A stretch of 64,000 nucleotides of DNA from Eriocheir sinensis (GCF_024679095.1 NC_066528.1:15934015-15998014), one strand, 5' to 3'. Counted from the stretch's first letter, positions 40,880-53,184 are shown. Numbers and translations are program-made. The notes: a model not told the origin generated them from the letters alone.

Positions 40880-41760
40880 CACTTCAGAATTCAAAACTAT
40901 CCCTTTCCCACCGTTCTTGACCTTCCCTTCCCTTACCTACCCCTTCCATACCCTTCCTTACCCATCCTTCACTTTCCAACCATTTCCATTTTCCTTTCTT
41001 TCTTTAATCATCAACATTCGCCCTTTCCAACCTTTCCTTACCTTACCTTCCCTTTCCTAACCCTTCCATTCTCCGATCTTCCTTTCCATACCCTTCATTA
41101 CCCTTCCCTTCCCTTATCTTCCCCTTCCATACCCTTCCTTACCCATCCCTACCCTTACCTACCCTTCCATTCTCCTACCTTCCCTTCCCTTCCCTTCCTT
41201 AACCTCCCCTTCCCTTTCCTAACCCTTCCATTCTGCGATCTCCCCTCCCATACCCTTCATTACCCTTCCCTCCCCTTATCTTCCCCTTCCTTCCTGCGAT
41301 CTACCCTTCCATACCCTTCCTTAACCTCACCTTCCCCTATACTTCCCCTTCCATCCTCCCATCTTCCCTTCCCTTCCATTCTCTGACCTTCACCTCCATT
41401 CCCTTCCTTGCCCTTCTTTCCCATACCTGCCCCATCCATTCTCCCATCTTCCCTTCCCTACCCTTCCTTACCTTACCTTCCCTTACCTACCCATCCATTC
41501 TCCTCCCTTCCCTTCCGTATCCTTCCTAACACTCCCCTTCCCTTACCTTTCCCTTTCATCCTGCGATCTACCCTTCCATACCCTTACTTACCCTTCCCTT
41601 CCCTTTTCTCCCCCTTCCATTTTCCTACCTTCCCCTGTCATTCCCTTCCTTTCTCTCCCTTTCCTTCCCTATCCCTTCCATTCTTCTGTCTCCCCTTCCA
41701 TACCCTTCCTTTACCCTCCCCATCCTTTACTTAATCTTACCTTCCATATTTCACCTTACC
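40880..41760. repeat. Pyrimidine array of CCTTACCCTTCC-like units
   Basis: ccttccctt, acccttcc and ccttacc pentamer/hexamer words over about 880 bp, with a loose higher-order unit (ccattctscgatctmcccttcc) at about 41064, 41225, 41291 and 41556. Confidence 0.88.
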
Positions 41761-41910
41761 TTATGCATCTTTTAATTATGTTAGGAAACGTATCATTTTG
41801 GTATTTTCTTTATTTCTCTTTCTCTCTTTCTCTCTCATTTTCTTCTTTATCAGTTTTCTTTTTTTATTTATCTTGCCTGTTTTTTTTTTCTTTCCCTCTT
41901 CTCATCTCTT

Positions 41911-42043
<133 letters not shown>

Positions 42044-42122
42044 AGGTCACACAGATGCTCAGAACAGGAAACCAAACTAGATTTCAAGACATCTTCGCCG
42101 ACGCAAAAACTGGTTCTTGCTG

Positions 42123-42203
<81 letters not shown>
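42123..42203. repeat. (CA)n microsatellite
   Basis: About 81 bp of CA. Confidence 0.97.
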
Positions 42204-42325
42204 ACCCCTCCTTTTTTCCTTTCTCCTCCTTCTCCTTCTCCTCATCTTCCTCCTTCTTCCGCTCCCCCCCCTTTTTCCTTCTTCGTCTTCAAGCGTTTCT
42301 CTTTACAAGCCTGAGAGAAAATAAA

Positions 42326-42511
<186 letters not shown>

Positions 42512-42739
42512 TTCCGGGACGCTGGGTATAGTTTCATTTTTATTTATTACGTCATTTTTCACGCCGGGTCTTGAAAGGTAATCTCAGCAACCTACTCCTT
42601 CCTTCCTCTTTCTCTCCCTATTAACTTTCAACACACGTACAGCCCATGACAGGTTTGCTAATATAGCCAGGTGGGCGAGGGAGGCCAGGTGAGCACAGGT
42701 GTATACGTATGTGTCTATTAGTAGTATGGACAGGTGAGT

Positions 42740-43180
42740 GCGTGGGTGGGTGTGGGTGGGAGAGAGAGGAGAGAGAGAGGAGTATTTGGAGGGAAGGAGA
42801 GAAGGATGAGGGAGTGAGGGAGTGAGTGAGTGAGTGAAGAAGAAAGGCAGAGAAGTAAAGGATGTGAGAGAGGGATAAAGGGAGAGAGGGAGAGAGAGAG
42901 AGAGAGGAGTATAAGAAGGGAGGGAGGGAGAGGGAGAGGGAGAGAGAGAGGGAGGGAGACGATGCGAGTAAGGGCAAGAGACTAGAGAGACAAGGTCGCT
43001 CGCAAGCCCTACTGACCTCTAACTGAATCAAGGTCCAGTTATGTGCGAGCGATTTTGGGCATGACTGGGCGGTTGTGAGCGGCTGCTTTTGGCAAGAGAG
43101 AAAGAGGGAGGGAGAGAGAGTCTGCATGTGGGGGAGGAGAGAGAATGATTTAGAAAGGATGTGCATTGATATATAGTTAA
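42740..43180. repeat. GA-rich low-complexity tract
   Basis: gagagag and gagggag words with short mixed segments at 42540-42740 and 43000-43080. No gene. Confidence 0.8.
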
Positions 43181-43391
43181 TCTAGAACCTATGAAGAACA
43201 GACAGGTAGATAGATAGATAGACAGACACAAAAATACTGACAGATAAAGCAAAACAAACAGGAAAACAAGGCAAACAGACAGTAAACAAAGACATAGAGA
43301 CAAAGAAATGATAAAAAATATACATAGAAGCAGAGAAAAAAACAATGAGGACATAAACAGTTAAAAAAGAGAGACAGAAAAACAGGTAGAC

Positions 43392-43396
<5 letters not shown>

Positions 43397-43477
<81 letters not shown>
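43397..43477. repeat. (CA)n microsatellite
   Basis: About 81 bp of CA, preceded by A-rich GACA/GATA words. Confidence 0.97.
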
Positions 43478-43481
<4 letters not shown>

Positions 43482-43559
43482 GACAAACAAGTAAAAAAAA
43501 TAAAATGAAGAAAAATATAAATAAACAGAAGTGAAAAAAATCATAGAGGAAATAAATGG

Positions 43560-44160
43560 TTGAAGAAGAAGAACGAAAGGAGAAGAAAAATTTGTCTGAG
43601 AAACGAGAAGATTAATGTAAAAATGATTAAATATGAACTGTCGACACGGCACGACGAGGAAGACAAAGGAGGAGGAGGAGGAGGAGGAGGAAGAGGAGGA
43701 GGAGGAGGAGAGAGAGAAGGGGTGAAGGAGCACAGCAGGAAGGAAGGAAGGAAGGAAGAAGAAGGAAATATACGGCAGGAATGAATGAGGGAAGGAAGGA
43801 AGGAAGGAAAAAGGAAGGAAGGAAGGAAGGGAGGAGAAGGGATTATACGGCAGGAATGAATGAATGAGGGAAGGAAGGAAGGAAAGGATGGAAAGAAGAA
43901 AGGAAAAAAAGAAAGAAAGAAAGGAAGGAAGGAAAGAAGGAAGGAAGGAAAGAAGGAAGAAAGAAAGGAAGGAAGGAGGAAAAAAAGAAAGAAAGAGGAA
44001 AAAAAGAAAGGAAGAAAGGAAGGAAGAAAGGAAGGAAGGAAAAAAAGAAAGAAAGAGAAAGAAAGAAAGAGAGGAATGAAGGAAGGAAGAGAGAGCAGAA
44101 AAGAAAGAAGGAAGAAGGAAAGGAGGAAAGGGAGAACAGAAAACGAGGAAAAAACAAAAG
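43560..44160. repeat. (GGA)n and (GGAA)n purine tract
   Basis: GGA at 43670-43710, then ggaaggaa/gaaagaaa tetramers to 44100, with a short duplicated phrase tatacggcaggaatgaatga at 43769 and 43843. Confidence 0.93.
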
Positions 44161-44365
44161 CTTATCGGCAGAGGAGAAGATTGAGACGAAAACGTGAAGG
44201 GAAGAGAAAGGAAAGCGTCACGAAGTCTGGCTTATCAGGAGAGAGATTACGCTGTTAGTCTTTCTTCCACATGCGCCGCACGAGGAAAGTGATACATAGC
44301 GAGCAAGCAAAGAGAGCGTGTATCGATGTATTTTCTGATGATGTTACTAATAAAAACACACGGGG
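44161..44365. other. Unassigned sequence
   Basis: No recognised gene or repeat. Confidence 0.5.
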
Positions 44366-44369
44366 AAAC

Positions 44370-44825
44370 TAAGGTCGATATCATAAGACACTTTCTCTTT
44401 TCAAATCAGCTATTTCTAAAGGTCAAAGAGAGGATCAATCGGGGTCTAATGAGTGTTTCTTTAGGTTCACGGCACAGAGGAAGGGTCAAACTACCACCAG
44501 GGCCATAAAACTACTCCTGGAAATGTCCCAAACTCCTATGAAAGCCATGTCAAATATATATTCTTGGGCGACGAAATGTTTAGTAATACAGCCCGGTCGG
44601 TATTTTTAGACGATCCCTTCTCTTGCATCCATCATTTCTAAAGGCAAAAAAAGAGGTCAAACGCGTCTCCATGGGTGTTTCTTTACGTTCATGGTACAGA
44701 GGAAGGGTCAGACTACCACCAGGGTCATAAAACTACCACTGGAAATGCCCGCAAATCCCACGAAAGCCTTGTTAAATGTATATGCTTGGGCGTGGGAATG
44801 TTTAAGAATATGACCCTAACTTTCC
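44370..44825 (+). mobile_element. Two full-length R elements in tandem
   Basis: The first runs ggtcgatatcataagacact, ctatttctaaaggtcaaag, ggttcacggcacagaggaag, gtcaaactaccaccagggcc to gacgaaatgtttagtaatac. The second runs ggtatttttagacgatccct to gtgggaatgtttaagaatat. Both ends of both copies are visible (~220-230 bp each). Confidence 0.85.
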
Positions 44826-45120
44826 CATTGCAATCATTCAAGCATCTTTTTCCCTTCCTTTTGACGTAGCTCCATTGATGTCCTATACCTTCCCTAAGCT
44901 AACCAACTTTTCATTGAACTAACAACCTGACTGTGTGTGTGGCAACCTAACCATAACAACTAACTCCTCCCGACTCTGGCAACACTGGGATGACGTTTCA
45001 GTGTGTTAATCTCCCTCACAGACACTCCCTCCCAGCTCTCCCACCCATCCCATTCCAAAGGTGAGCCAAGACGTTATATAACCCCATAGAGTGATCTGAC
45101 ACTTGCCCTTCCCCGACACA
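44826..45120. other. Unassigned sequence
   Basis: Mixed composition; nothing recognised. Confidence 0.5.
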
Positions 45121-45156
<36 letters not shown>

Positions 45157-45238
45157 AGTTGAGCCACGCTATGTAACTCGCTGACTGGCTGAGGTCGAGG
45201 CTCCCGGATTTCCTTGAGTCTTCCCTCGACGTAATAGC

Positions 45239-45288
<50 letters not shown>

Positions 45289-45455
45289 AAGTAGAAGGAG
45301 GAGGAGGAGGAGGAGGAATAAGAGTGGGAGGAAGAGTAGTAGGAGTAGTAGTAGTAGTAGTAGTAATTGTAGTAGTGGCATAAGTAGAGGCAACAACAAC
45401 AACAACAATAACAACAACAACAGCAATGGCGTCTGTAGTAGTAGTAGTAGTAGTC
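45121..45455. repeat. (CA)n, (AGT)n and (CAA)n microsatellites
   Basis: CA at 45121-45155, AGT at 45236-45287 with decayed AGT/GGA to 45375, CAA at 45391-45420, AGT at 45435-45455. Confidence 0.95.
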
Positions 45456-45639
45456 ACCGGAAGGCGGACTCACGCGAACGCTCCGTTGAGTTTCCTTAAT
45501 GGGACTCGGCAGGGACTTTTACGCCTTAAACTTTGCTTCCTTTTTAAGACGGGAAAGCGGTGGGGAGGGAGGGAGGGAAGGGAGAAGGATGCACGGCTGG
45601 TAACGCCTCCCTCGGTCTTACCTCCCATTGACACCTGTT

Positions 45640-46395
45640 ACGCTTCACACTCTTTAGAAGGCACAGGTGATAAAATCTTCCTCGGCCTTTGCTAATGTCC
45701 ACAAATACTACAGCTTCAAACCTCGCTCTTTTTATATCGATGCCCAAACCGTAGCGTCTCCCTCCTTGTTTTTTTAGAAGCCACAGTTGATAGTCTTTCT
45801 CGGCCTTTGATAATGTCCACAAATACTACAGCTTCAAACCTCGCTCTTTTTATATCGATGCCCAAACAGTAACGTCTCCGTCCTTTTTTTTTAGAAGGCA
45901 CAGTTGATAGTCTTCCTCTGCCTTTGATAATGTCCTCAAATACTACAGTTTCAAACCTCGCTCTTTTTATATCGATGCCCAAACAGTAACGTCTCCCTCC
46001 TTGTTTTTTTAGAAGGCACAGTTGATAGTCTTCCTCTGCCTTTGCTAATGTCCTCAAATACTACAGTTTCAAACCTCGCTCTTTTTATATCGATGCCCAA
46101 ACTGTAACGTCTCCCTCCTTGTTGTTTTTTTAGAAGGCACAGTTGATAGTCTTCCTCTGCCTTTGCTAATGTCCACAAACACCACAGCTTCAAACCTCGC
46201 TCTTTTTATGTCGATGCTCAAACAGTAACGTCTCCCTCCTTGTTGTTTTTTTAGAAGGCACAGTTGATAGTCTTCCTCTGCCTTTGATAATGTCCTCAAA
46301 TACTACAGTTTCAAACCTCGCTCTTGTTATGTCGATGCCCAAACAGTAACGTCTCCCTCTTTCATGTTATATTTTAGAATGGACAGGTGGTAGAT
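45640..46395. repeat. 117-121 bp satellite, about 6 copies
   Basis: ctttttatatcgatgcccaa recurs with spacing 118, 117, 118, 121 and 121 bp. Each unit has aaatactacagcttcaaacc and agaaggcacagttgatagtc. A minus-strand frame of 113 codons is the satellite. Confidence 0.92.
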
Positions 46396-47068
46396 TCTTT
46401 CTTGACCTTTCCTATACTATTAGCCTTCACATCTGGCTCTTTTATAACAAACAATAACGCCTTCTTTTCCTGATCTACTTTTTCATTACCCTTTTTATCA
46501 GAATGCATATATGGTAAAGCCTTCCTCGGTCTTTCCTAAACTATCACCCTTCACAGTTGCTCTTTTATAACGGTACACAAACACTAACGCCTCCCTTTAC
46601 TGATTGATACCTTTTCCTAACACTATTTTTTTATCAGAATGCATATATGGTAAAGCCTTCCTCGGTCTTTCCTAAACTATCACCCTTCACAGTTGCTCTT
46701 TTATAACGGTACACAAACACTAACGCCTCCCTTTACTGATTGATACCTTTTCCTAACACTATTTTTTTATCAGAATGCATATATGGTAAAGCCTCACTCA
46801 GTCTTTCCTAAACTATCACCCTTCACAGTTGCTCTTTTATATCGGTACACAAACACTAACGCCTCTCTTTCCTAATGGCTACTTTTTCCTTACCTTTTTT
46901 ATTAGAATGCATATATGGTAAAGCCTTCCTCGGTCTTTCCTAAACTATCACCCTTCACAGTTGCTCTTTTATAACAATACATAAACACTAACGCCTCCCT
47001 TTTCTGATCACTAACTTTTCTTTATCGTTTTATCATTAGAATGCATATTTGATAAAGCCTTCCTCGGC
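46396..47068. repeat. 132-136 bp satellite, 5 copies, diverged sister of the preceding one
   Basis: gaatgcatatatggtaaagc starts at 46501, 46637, 46773, 46905 and about 47039. Each unit keeps cttcctcggtctttcctaaa and taacgcctccctt, which correspond to cttcctcggcctttgctaat and taacgtctccctcc of the neighbouring satellite. Confidence 0.9.
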
Positions 47069-47635
47069 AGTTTTTTCTCCCATCCACAAAAAACAATAAA
47101 GAATAAGAGAAATTAAAGAACAACAAACACACCCAAATCTACATTGCAACCTTGTGACCTAAAACAAAAACAAGGGTTACGACTCCACATCCACAAGAGC
47201 AATCATAAGCAGGAATAAAAAAGAAAAGCAACACACAGTATGTCTTAATTACAACCTCGATTTCCCTCCCACCTTAGCCCAAAGAACAAGACAAGACTCC
47301 ATTATAGGTATGGCAAAGGCTCCACTTCTCTTATACACAGCAACACACTAATAACAACTACAACAATTACACTACGACTTTACTTTAAACTCCATCTTCT
47401 GTGCCTTAGACCAAACAACAAGACCCAAATCAAAGCGAGTCAGTCCATTCCTATAATCTTTTCCTATAAGCAGCCACTTCCATTCCACACACGAGGTTAG
47501 GAATGCGCCGGAATGTAGCCAACGCAGGAGTGAGGCGATGGACGGAATGGGGAATGACCTCTTAGAATGCACACCGGCCTCCTGCTCATCTGCCGACCGC
47601 TAAGGAAATATTCGGCGAGAGAGAGGAAGAGAAGA
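47069..47635. other. Unassigned sequence
   Basis: A- and C-rich mixed sequence. A 66-codon minus-strand frame (47572-47372) has no recognisable motif. Confidence 0.45.
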
Positions 47636-48420
47636 GAGAGAGAGAGAGAGAGAGGGACTGGTAGGGTGGCTGGGAGAGGTTTTCAAAGTCTCTATAGGAT
47701 CGTGAAAGGCAGGGTTACGATATAATTTACGATACAGCGAAGGGTTTACGATACCCATGAATGCTTTAACGACTTTAGAGGATTGCCAAGGGAGTTATTA
47801 ACGCCCATAAGAAGTACCAAAAAATAGCTTCACCCAGACAGACTTAGACAGATATATAAACAGCATATGAACACAGACTTACAGATGAACAAAGGAAGGG
47901 AAAGATATATGTACAGACAGACACATAGACAGACAGACAAAGATTCAGACTAAAATTGTAAAAAAGAGGAAAAATATAGACATAGAGAAAATATAGACAG
48001 ACAGATAGAGAGTAAGTACCGGGCTTTTTTAATATTTTTCTTTACGCCCTTGAACTGTCTCCTTTGCTGTAGAAGAAAAAGACATAGGCAAAGATTGAAA
48101 CTAAGATTGAAAAAGAGGAAAAATATAGACAGACAGAAAATATAAACACAGACAGATAGACAAACAGACAGAGATTGAGATTTAGGTGTTAGATTTCTCA
48201 TATATCTCATTCCTTCAGCCTTTACTCAACTACCTCATCAATATTTTTTTTCACTCTTATTCTCAAACACAAAACGTTACATACTCAGTTTTCTACGTTA
48301 ACCTCATTTTTCCTCAAGATGTCAGTCAACCCGCTTCTCAAATCCTCTTAGAACCTCTTACAGTACCTCAGATTCATTCCTTTTCCTTCCTTTGCTAACA
48401 CATAACTTAGGTAGTTGGTG
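47636..48420. repeat. Short (GA)n, tetramer-rich sequence and a crab-type repeat
   Basis: (GA)n at 47632-47653, GACA/GATA words from 47830 to 48180. At 48010-48085 the minus strand carries the AGCCCGGTACTTACT variant of the crab-type repeat. 48190-48420 is unassigned. Confidence 0.65.
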
Positions 48421-48680
48421 CTTCCTCCTTCTTTCCTTCCTTCCTTCCTTCCTTCCTCCTCCTCTTCCTTCCTTCCTTTTTTATTTATTTCCTCCTCCTC
48501 CTCCTCCTCCTCCTCCTCCTCCTCCTCCTCCTCCTATTCCTGCTCCTCCTTCCTTCCTTTCTGCTTTTCCTCCTCCTTCCTTCCTTCCTTCCTTCCTCAT
48601 TTCCTTCCTCCTCCTCCTCCTCCTCCTCCTCCTTCTTCCTGCCTGCTTCTTCCCTCCCTCCCTCCCTTTCTCTTCCTCCA
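48421..48680. repeat. (CCTT)n and (CCT)n tract
   Basis: ccttcctt at 48430-48480 and 48590-48607, cctcctcct at 48491-48535 and 48608-48632. Confidence 0.93.
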
Positions 48681-48931
48681 TAGCCCAATCTTCTACACTA
48701 TTTCAGTTTTCTTCAGGAGGTGGAAAGATTTTAAGGGTGACTTTTCTTTTGGTCTTATTTCCTTTTTTCTTGACATTCAGAAGCTTGTGTAAGTCAAGCT
48801 CTTCCATCAAGCGTGTTTTATCCCTTCGCGGAGTTTGATCAACCAGAAACTCCTTTTTTTTTCAATGCTTTTTTCCTCGTTTTATTTTGTTCACGTGCAT
48901 TAGAAAAACCCACAAATACCCAGTCGATCGG

Positions 48932-48977
<46 letters not shown>
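48932..48977. repeat. (CA)n microsatellite
   Basis: About 46 bp. The stretch 48690-48930 before it is unassigned. Confidence 0.93.
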
Positions 48978-48979
<2 letters not shown>

Positions 48980-49059
48980 ACAGACCCCCTCCCCCCACCA
49001 CACACTCACACACACACGACCCCCCATTCCCCATCTCCCCCTCCCTCTCCCACCCCCCC

Positions 49060-49440
49060 AAAATGGAAAGCCCGCCCATACGTTTTCCACCACAGAAGGA
49101 AATGAGAACAGAGAGTCACGTCACGTCTTCTTAATCATTTCCATGCCGGGAGGAGTCGGGGAGAAGGGCGGGAAGGGGAGGGCGGGAAGGGGATGAGTTT
49201 GAGATAGGGGAGGAGCGCCGGGAGGGGAGGGAGGCGAGGCTGGGGGAGCGGAAGTACTGGGGAGATGGTTCACGTGTTTCCCCATGAGTTCTGAGAATGC
49301 GTCAACTGGGGAGGGCGCTGAGGTCACGTGTCACGACCCTGGATGCCCCCTTAACCCCCCCATCTCTCCCCATAAATAAGGTATACTGGTCTGGCCGGGT
49401 TCGTTGACTCCTTCGCCAAGTATCACTGTAGGTTCTTTGG
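49060..49440. promoter_or_regulatory. GC-rich non-repetitive block with two CACGTG boxes and a TATA-like site
   Basis: CACGTG occurs at about 49271 and 49324, and ataaataaggtata at about 49372. Minus-strand frames are Pro-rich and unrecognised. The combination is suggestive of regulatory DNA, but with no adjacent gene the call is weak. Confidence 0.25.
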
Positions 49441-49460
49441 TCCATATTTTCACACGTATC

Positions 49461-49903
49461 TGGTAAATTCTCCGTGGATCTTCAGTCAAACCACGATCTC
49501 CGTTAGCGTGGTTCTCATTTGTTTCTTGTTATTGCTGATGATGATGATGGTGAGTGATACCGTCGTCCTTCGGTGAAATCTACCGTAGCTTTGGAAGATC
49601 GTGGACACGTCAGAAAACCACGGAAATATGAGAACCACGCCAGCCACCGTTGCCAGATTGTCGTACTCAGAGCATAGTATTTACCGGTTTCTGACGCCTA
49701 ACTATTGCCAAGAAACATCAGGAATTCACTATTTTAACAATAATTATAAGTGAATCTCCTTATCGGGGTCCACGAGACAGTTTTTGGGTCAGAAGTCGGT
49801 AAATATAAGAGGCTGGGTAAGACAATCTGCCAACTTTGACGCCAGCGGAAATCGTGGTTTGACTGAAGATCCACGGAAAATTTGCCCTGTGTAATAGCCC
49901 TTT
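49461..49903. mobile_element. Second fold-back MITE copy, interrupted by a hAT-like MITE
   Basis: Left arm tccgtggatcttcagtcaaa at 49471, centre as the reverse complement of the 17572-17680 centre (ttgtttcttgttattgctga onwards), right arm from atgagaaccacgccagc at 49628. The right arm is split by 194 bp and resumes at gccagcggaaatcgtggttt, ending at gtgtaatagcccttt. Confidence 0.85.
49637..49846. mobile_element. hAT-like MITE (194 bp), nested, with 8-bp target duplication
   Basis: The element 49645-49838 is flanked by ACGCCAGC on both sides (49637-49644 and 49839-49846). Ends: CACCGTTGCCAGATTGTCGT; the reverse complement of the right end is CAAAGTTGGCAGATTGTCTT. Removing one duplication plus the element restores the arm sequence seen at 17681. 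Same family as 23182-23372. Confidence 0.9.
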
Positions 49904-49904
49904 A

Positions 49905-50515
49905 CTATTCTGAAAGGCCAGAGAAGATTAGCCGGGTTTGAAGGGTGATTTTTGTCTCAGGTTCATATATATTATTAAACGTACCTGTCTCCAATTACGA
50001 CTATTTTCCAAGGCAACAAAGAAGATTAAGATTAAGTGGACCATATTCTAAAACGCAATGGTCTTCTTTTACGCCTGTTTCCCAAAGCCACAGAGGAGAT
50101 TAACCGAGTTTCTAGGGTGATTTTTTTTCTAAGGCTCATATTCTTAAACATATCGGGCTCCTATTACACCTATTATCCAAGGCCACGGAGAAGATTAACC
50201 GAGTGTCTATATTCTTAAAGGTTTTGGGCTCCTATTACGACTGTTTCCCAAAGCCACAGAGGAGATTAACCGAGTTTCTAGGGTGATTTTTTTCTCAGAC
50301 TCATATTCTTAAACATATCGGGCTCCTATTACACCTATTATCCAAGGCCACGGAGAAGATTAACCGGGTGTTCATGGGTGATTCTCCAGCTCAAGGTGCA
50401 GAAGTCGGGTAAAACTATCACTGGGGGTCACGAGACGGTCCATGAAAATACCAATAGCTTCCACGAGAGGCTTTTCCAATAGGCGAACTGAGGCGAAGAG
50501 ACGTTTAAGAATGCG
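49905..50515 (+). mobile_element. R-related elements, 4-5 partial copies and one longer one
   Basis: Repeated left parts cttaaacatatcgggctcct, ccaaggccacggagaagatt and aaccgagtttctagggtgat at about 49990, 50050, 50150, 50220 and 50310. The last continues through gtcgggtaaaactatcactg and aataccaatagcttccacga to gagacgtttaagaatgcgac. Confidence 0.7.
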
Positions 50516-50664
50516 ACTTTTACTTCAGGAGCGATTGTAGGACCTGATCTTTTTTTGTTTTGTTTTCACTACGATAAAAAAAAAGTTAGGAAAAAAGCGA
50601 CAAAATAGAAGGGATAATTTGGGAACTTTTACGCACGGAGATATGAAAGAAAATGTAATAATAT

Positions 50665-50670
<6 letters not shown>

Positions 50671-50713
<43 letters not shown>

Positions 50714-51000
50714 TCACACGTACTCACACACAGACACACAACCTCCCACACACACACACACACACACACACAACCCCTTCCACACCCAAACACCCACACC
50801 CACACCCACACAGACACAGATCCCCTCCCCCCCCCACACACACACACTCACAGACACACACACGACCCTCACCACCATCCCCCACACATATACATAGATA
50901 TCAAGACGGTAAGGAGTTAGTGTGAGGCAGCAACTCTCATTCACAGGACAAACACACACTCACACACAGACGCACGACTCCCCCCTCCCCCCCCCCCCCA
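50671..51000. repeat. (CA)n and C/A-rich low-complexity
   Basis: CA at 50671-50708, then cacaca/cccaca words. The phrase acacatatrcatagatatca, then aag, then aaggagttagtgtga occurs at about 50884 and 51040, a ~156-bp duplication. Confidence 0.85.
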
Positions 51001-51084
51001 CACCCACAACCAATTCCCCACCCCCACCCACCCTCCCCCCACACATATGCATAGATATCAAGAAGGAAAGGAGTTAGTGTGAAG

Positions 51085-51330
51085 TATCAAGTCTCATTCA
51101 CAGGATAACAGGGAGCGGGCCAGCGGGTGTCCAGGGCCCAACAAAGGAGGCCACCAGCACGCTTATCTCCCCGCCACTGAATACTAAATGGATTCTCACA
51201 CCGCAGCGACTCGGTATCACATGTCAAGCGCCCGCCACCCTCACAGTAGCCGCTGCTGGACGCCAAACGTATATTTAAATTAGCCGAGTCTGCCTGCGTC
51301 AAGACCAACAATGGAGAGTGTGGGAGATTG
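51085..51330. other. Non-repetitive GC-rich stretch, no gene supported
   Basis: A 74-codon minus-strand frame (51311-51087) with several cysteines (GYCEGGGRLTCDTESLRC) lies in mixed-composition DNA. No splice site or known domain was found. It could be an exon or chance. Confidence 0.3.
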
Positions 51331-51334
51331 CACT

Positions 51335-52075
51335 AGTAGGTCATGTGCTTAAAACTGTCAGAGCCCTTGTACGCGTGTTTTTTACAAGGGTTTCATGGGA
51401 GGTTTTGAGTGTTTCCAGGGGTAGTTTTATGACCCTGGTGGTAGGTCTTACTCTTCAACATTTCGGCGCACAAGTTCATGTATTTGACATTTCATGGGAG
51501 GTTTGAGTGTTTCTAGGGCTAGTTTTATGACTCTAGTGGTGGTGTGACCCTTCCTCTGTACCATTCTTATTCTTTCAGAGCCCTAGTACAAGAATTTTTT
51601 ACAAGGCTTTCGTGGGAGGTTTGAGTGTTTCCAGGGGTAGTTTTGTGACTCTCGTGGTGGTTTGAGTCTTCCTCTTTCCTCTTTTCCTTTCAACTTTTCG
51701 GCGCCCTAGTATAAGAATTTTTGACAAGGCTTTCGTGGGTGGTTTTGAGTGTTTCCAGGGGTAGTTTCATGACTCTCGTGGTGGTTTGAGTCTTCCTCTT
51801 TCCTCTTTTCCTTTCAACTTTTCGGCGCCCTAGTATAAGAATTTTTGACAAGGCTTTCGTGGGTGGTTTTGAGTGTTTCCAGGGGTAGTTTTATGACCCT
51901 GGTGGTAGTTTGACCCTTCCTATTTGACAAGGCTTTCACGGGAGTTGAGTATTTCCAGGGGTAGTTTTATGACCCTGGTGGTAGTTTAACCCTTCCTCTG
52001 TACCATGAACGTAAAACAAACTCATTATAACCAGTCTGATTTTATTTTTGGGCCTTTGGAAATAGTTGAGGTGAG
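51335..52075 (-). repeat. R element tandem array, about 6 units
   Basis: Units with gagtgtttccaggggtagtt, ttatgaccctggtggtagt and caaggctttcgtgggaggtt. Two consecutive units (about 51690-51860) are nearly identical. The array ends with a fuller copy at 51925-52075 containing cctttggaaatagttgaggt. Confidence 0.85.
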
Positions 52076-52560
52076 AAATGGAAACGTTTAATCCTACCAG
52101 CCAGTGTCCTGCGTTGAGCCTTGAATCCTTACTCACACGACCGTCCAGAGTAATGCTTAGTCTCAAGGCATTTAGCTATATAGTCTTGGCACAGTATAAC
52201 TCTTTAACTTCACAAAACCACTGACCGTGCTCCCTGCCACACCAAAGTCCCTGCCACACCAGCACTCCCGCCCTGCATACTGCCATTCATGCTTGACCAG
52301 TGAGTGTGTACGTCAACCCCCACCCTCCGCGCACCACCCTCAAGGCACGATAACTGTCAGATAAGAGCAAGCAAGTAGCAAGGACAAAATGAGCCGCTGG
52401 AGGGGCCGACACAATCTCTCGCTTTGATGGACGGAGGACAGGTTCAAGTACATGGTAAGCAAGTGGCAAGTGTTAGAGTACCAAGTGTTGTGTTGATGGA
52501 ATATTATGCTTCAAATGTTCATACAGTCGAGATACAAAGCATATCAAACAAGCAAACCAG
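52076..52560. other. Non-repetitive stretch, no gene recognised
   Basis: Mixed composition; short frames on both strands without motifs. Confidence 0.45.
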
Positions 52561-52880
52561 AAAGAGAGAGAGAAAGAAAGGAAGAAAGAAAGAAAGAATA
52601 AATGAGAGTAAATAAAGGAAAAAAGGAAGGTAAGACAAAAGGGAGGAGGAAAAGGAAAGAAATAAAGAGAGAAAGAGAAAGCAAGAAAAGAAAGAGAGAG
52701 AGAAGGAAAGAAAAAAAGAATGAATGAATGAATGAATGAAATAATGTATGATAGAAAGAAAGGAAAATGGATGGAAAGAAAGAAAGAAAGGAAGAAAGAT
52801 AGATAGAATGAAAGACAGGAAAAAGAAAGAAAAAAAGAAAAAAAAGAAAGACAAAAGAGAGAAAGAAAAAGAAACTCAAA
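52561..52880. repeat. (GAAA)n/(GAAT)n purine tract
   Basis: gaaagaaa and gaatgaat tetramers. Long Phe/Ser/Leu frames on the minus strand are artefacts. Confidence 0.93.
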
Positions 52881-53026
52881 AAGAAGCTTAATTCCCCTCC
52901 TATCCCGAATGACCCAACTGGAGAGGGGAAAAAATTGAGGGAAAAAATGGGGAAAAAACGGGCTGGGAAACTGGCACTGAATGACCTTTGACCCAACAGC
53001 AGTGACGTCAAGGGAATTCCCAAGGT

Positions 53027-53029
<3 letters not shown>

Positions 53030-53090
<61 letters not shown>
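53030..53090. repeat. (CA)n microsatellite
   Basis: About 60 bp of CA. Confidence 0.97.
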
Positions 53091-53093
<3 letters not shown>

Positions 53094-53184
53094 GCAAAGA
53101 CATGTATATCTGGTGTCTTTGCTATACTTTCTGTCTATCTGTCTGTCTCATAACATTTGGTACGATAGGTTTAGTGAAGAAATG

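Noticed and set aside
45716..46299. Minus-strand frames with KRARFEAVVFVDI-type repeats
   Set aside because: They coincide exactly with the ~118-bp satellite, with unit lengths (117, 118, 121) that do not preserve frame.
51087..51311. A cysteine-rich 74-codon protein on the minus strand
   Set aside because: No splice signals, no recognised cysteine pattern and no second exon; kept only as an unassigned stretch.
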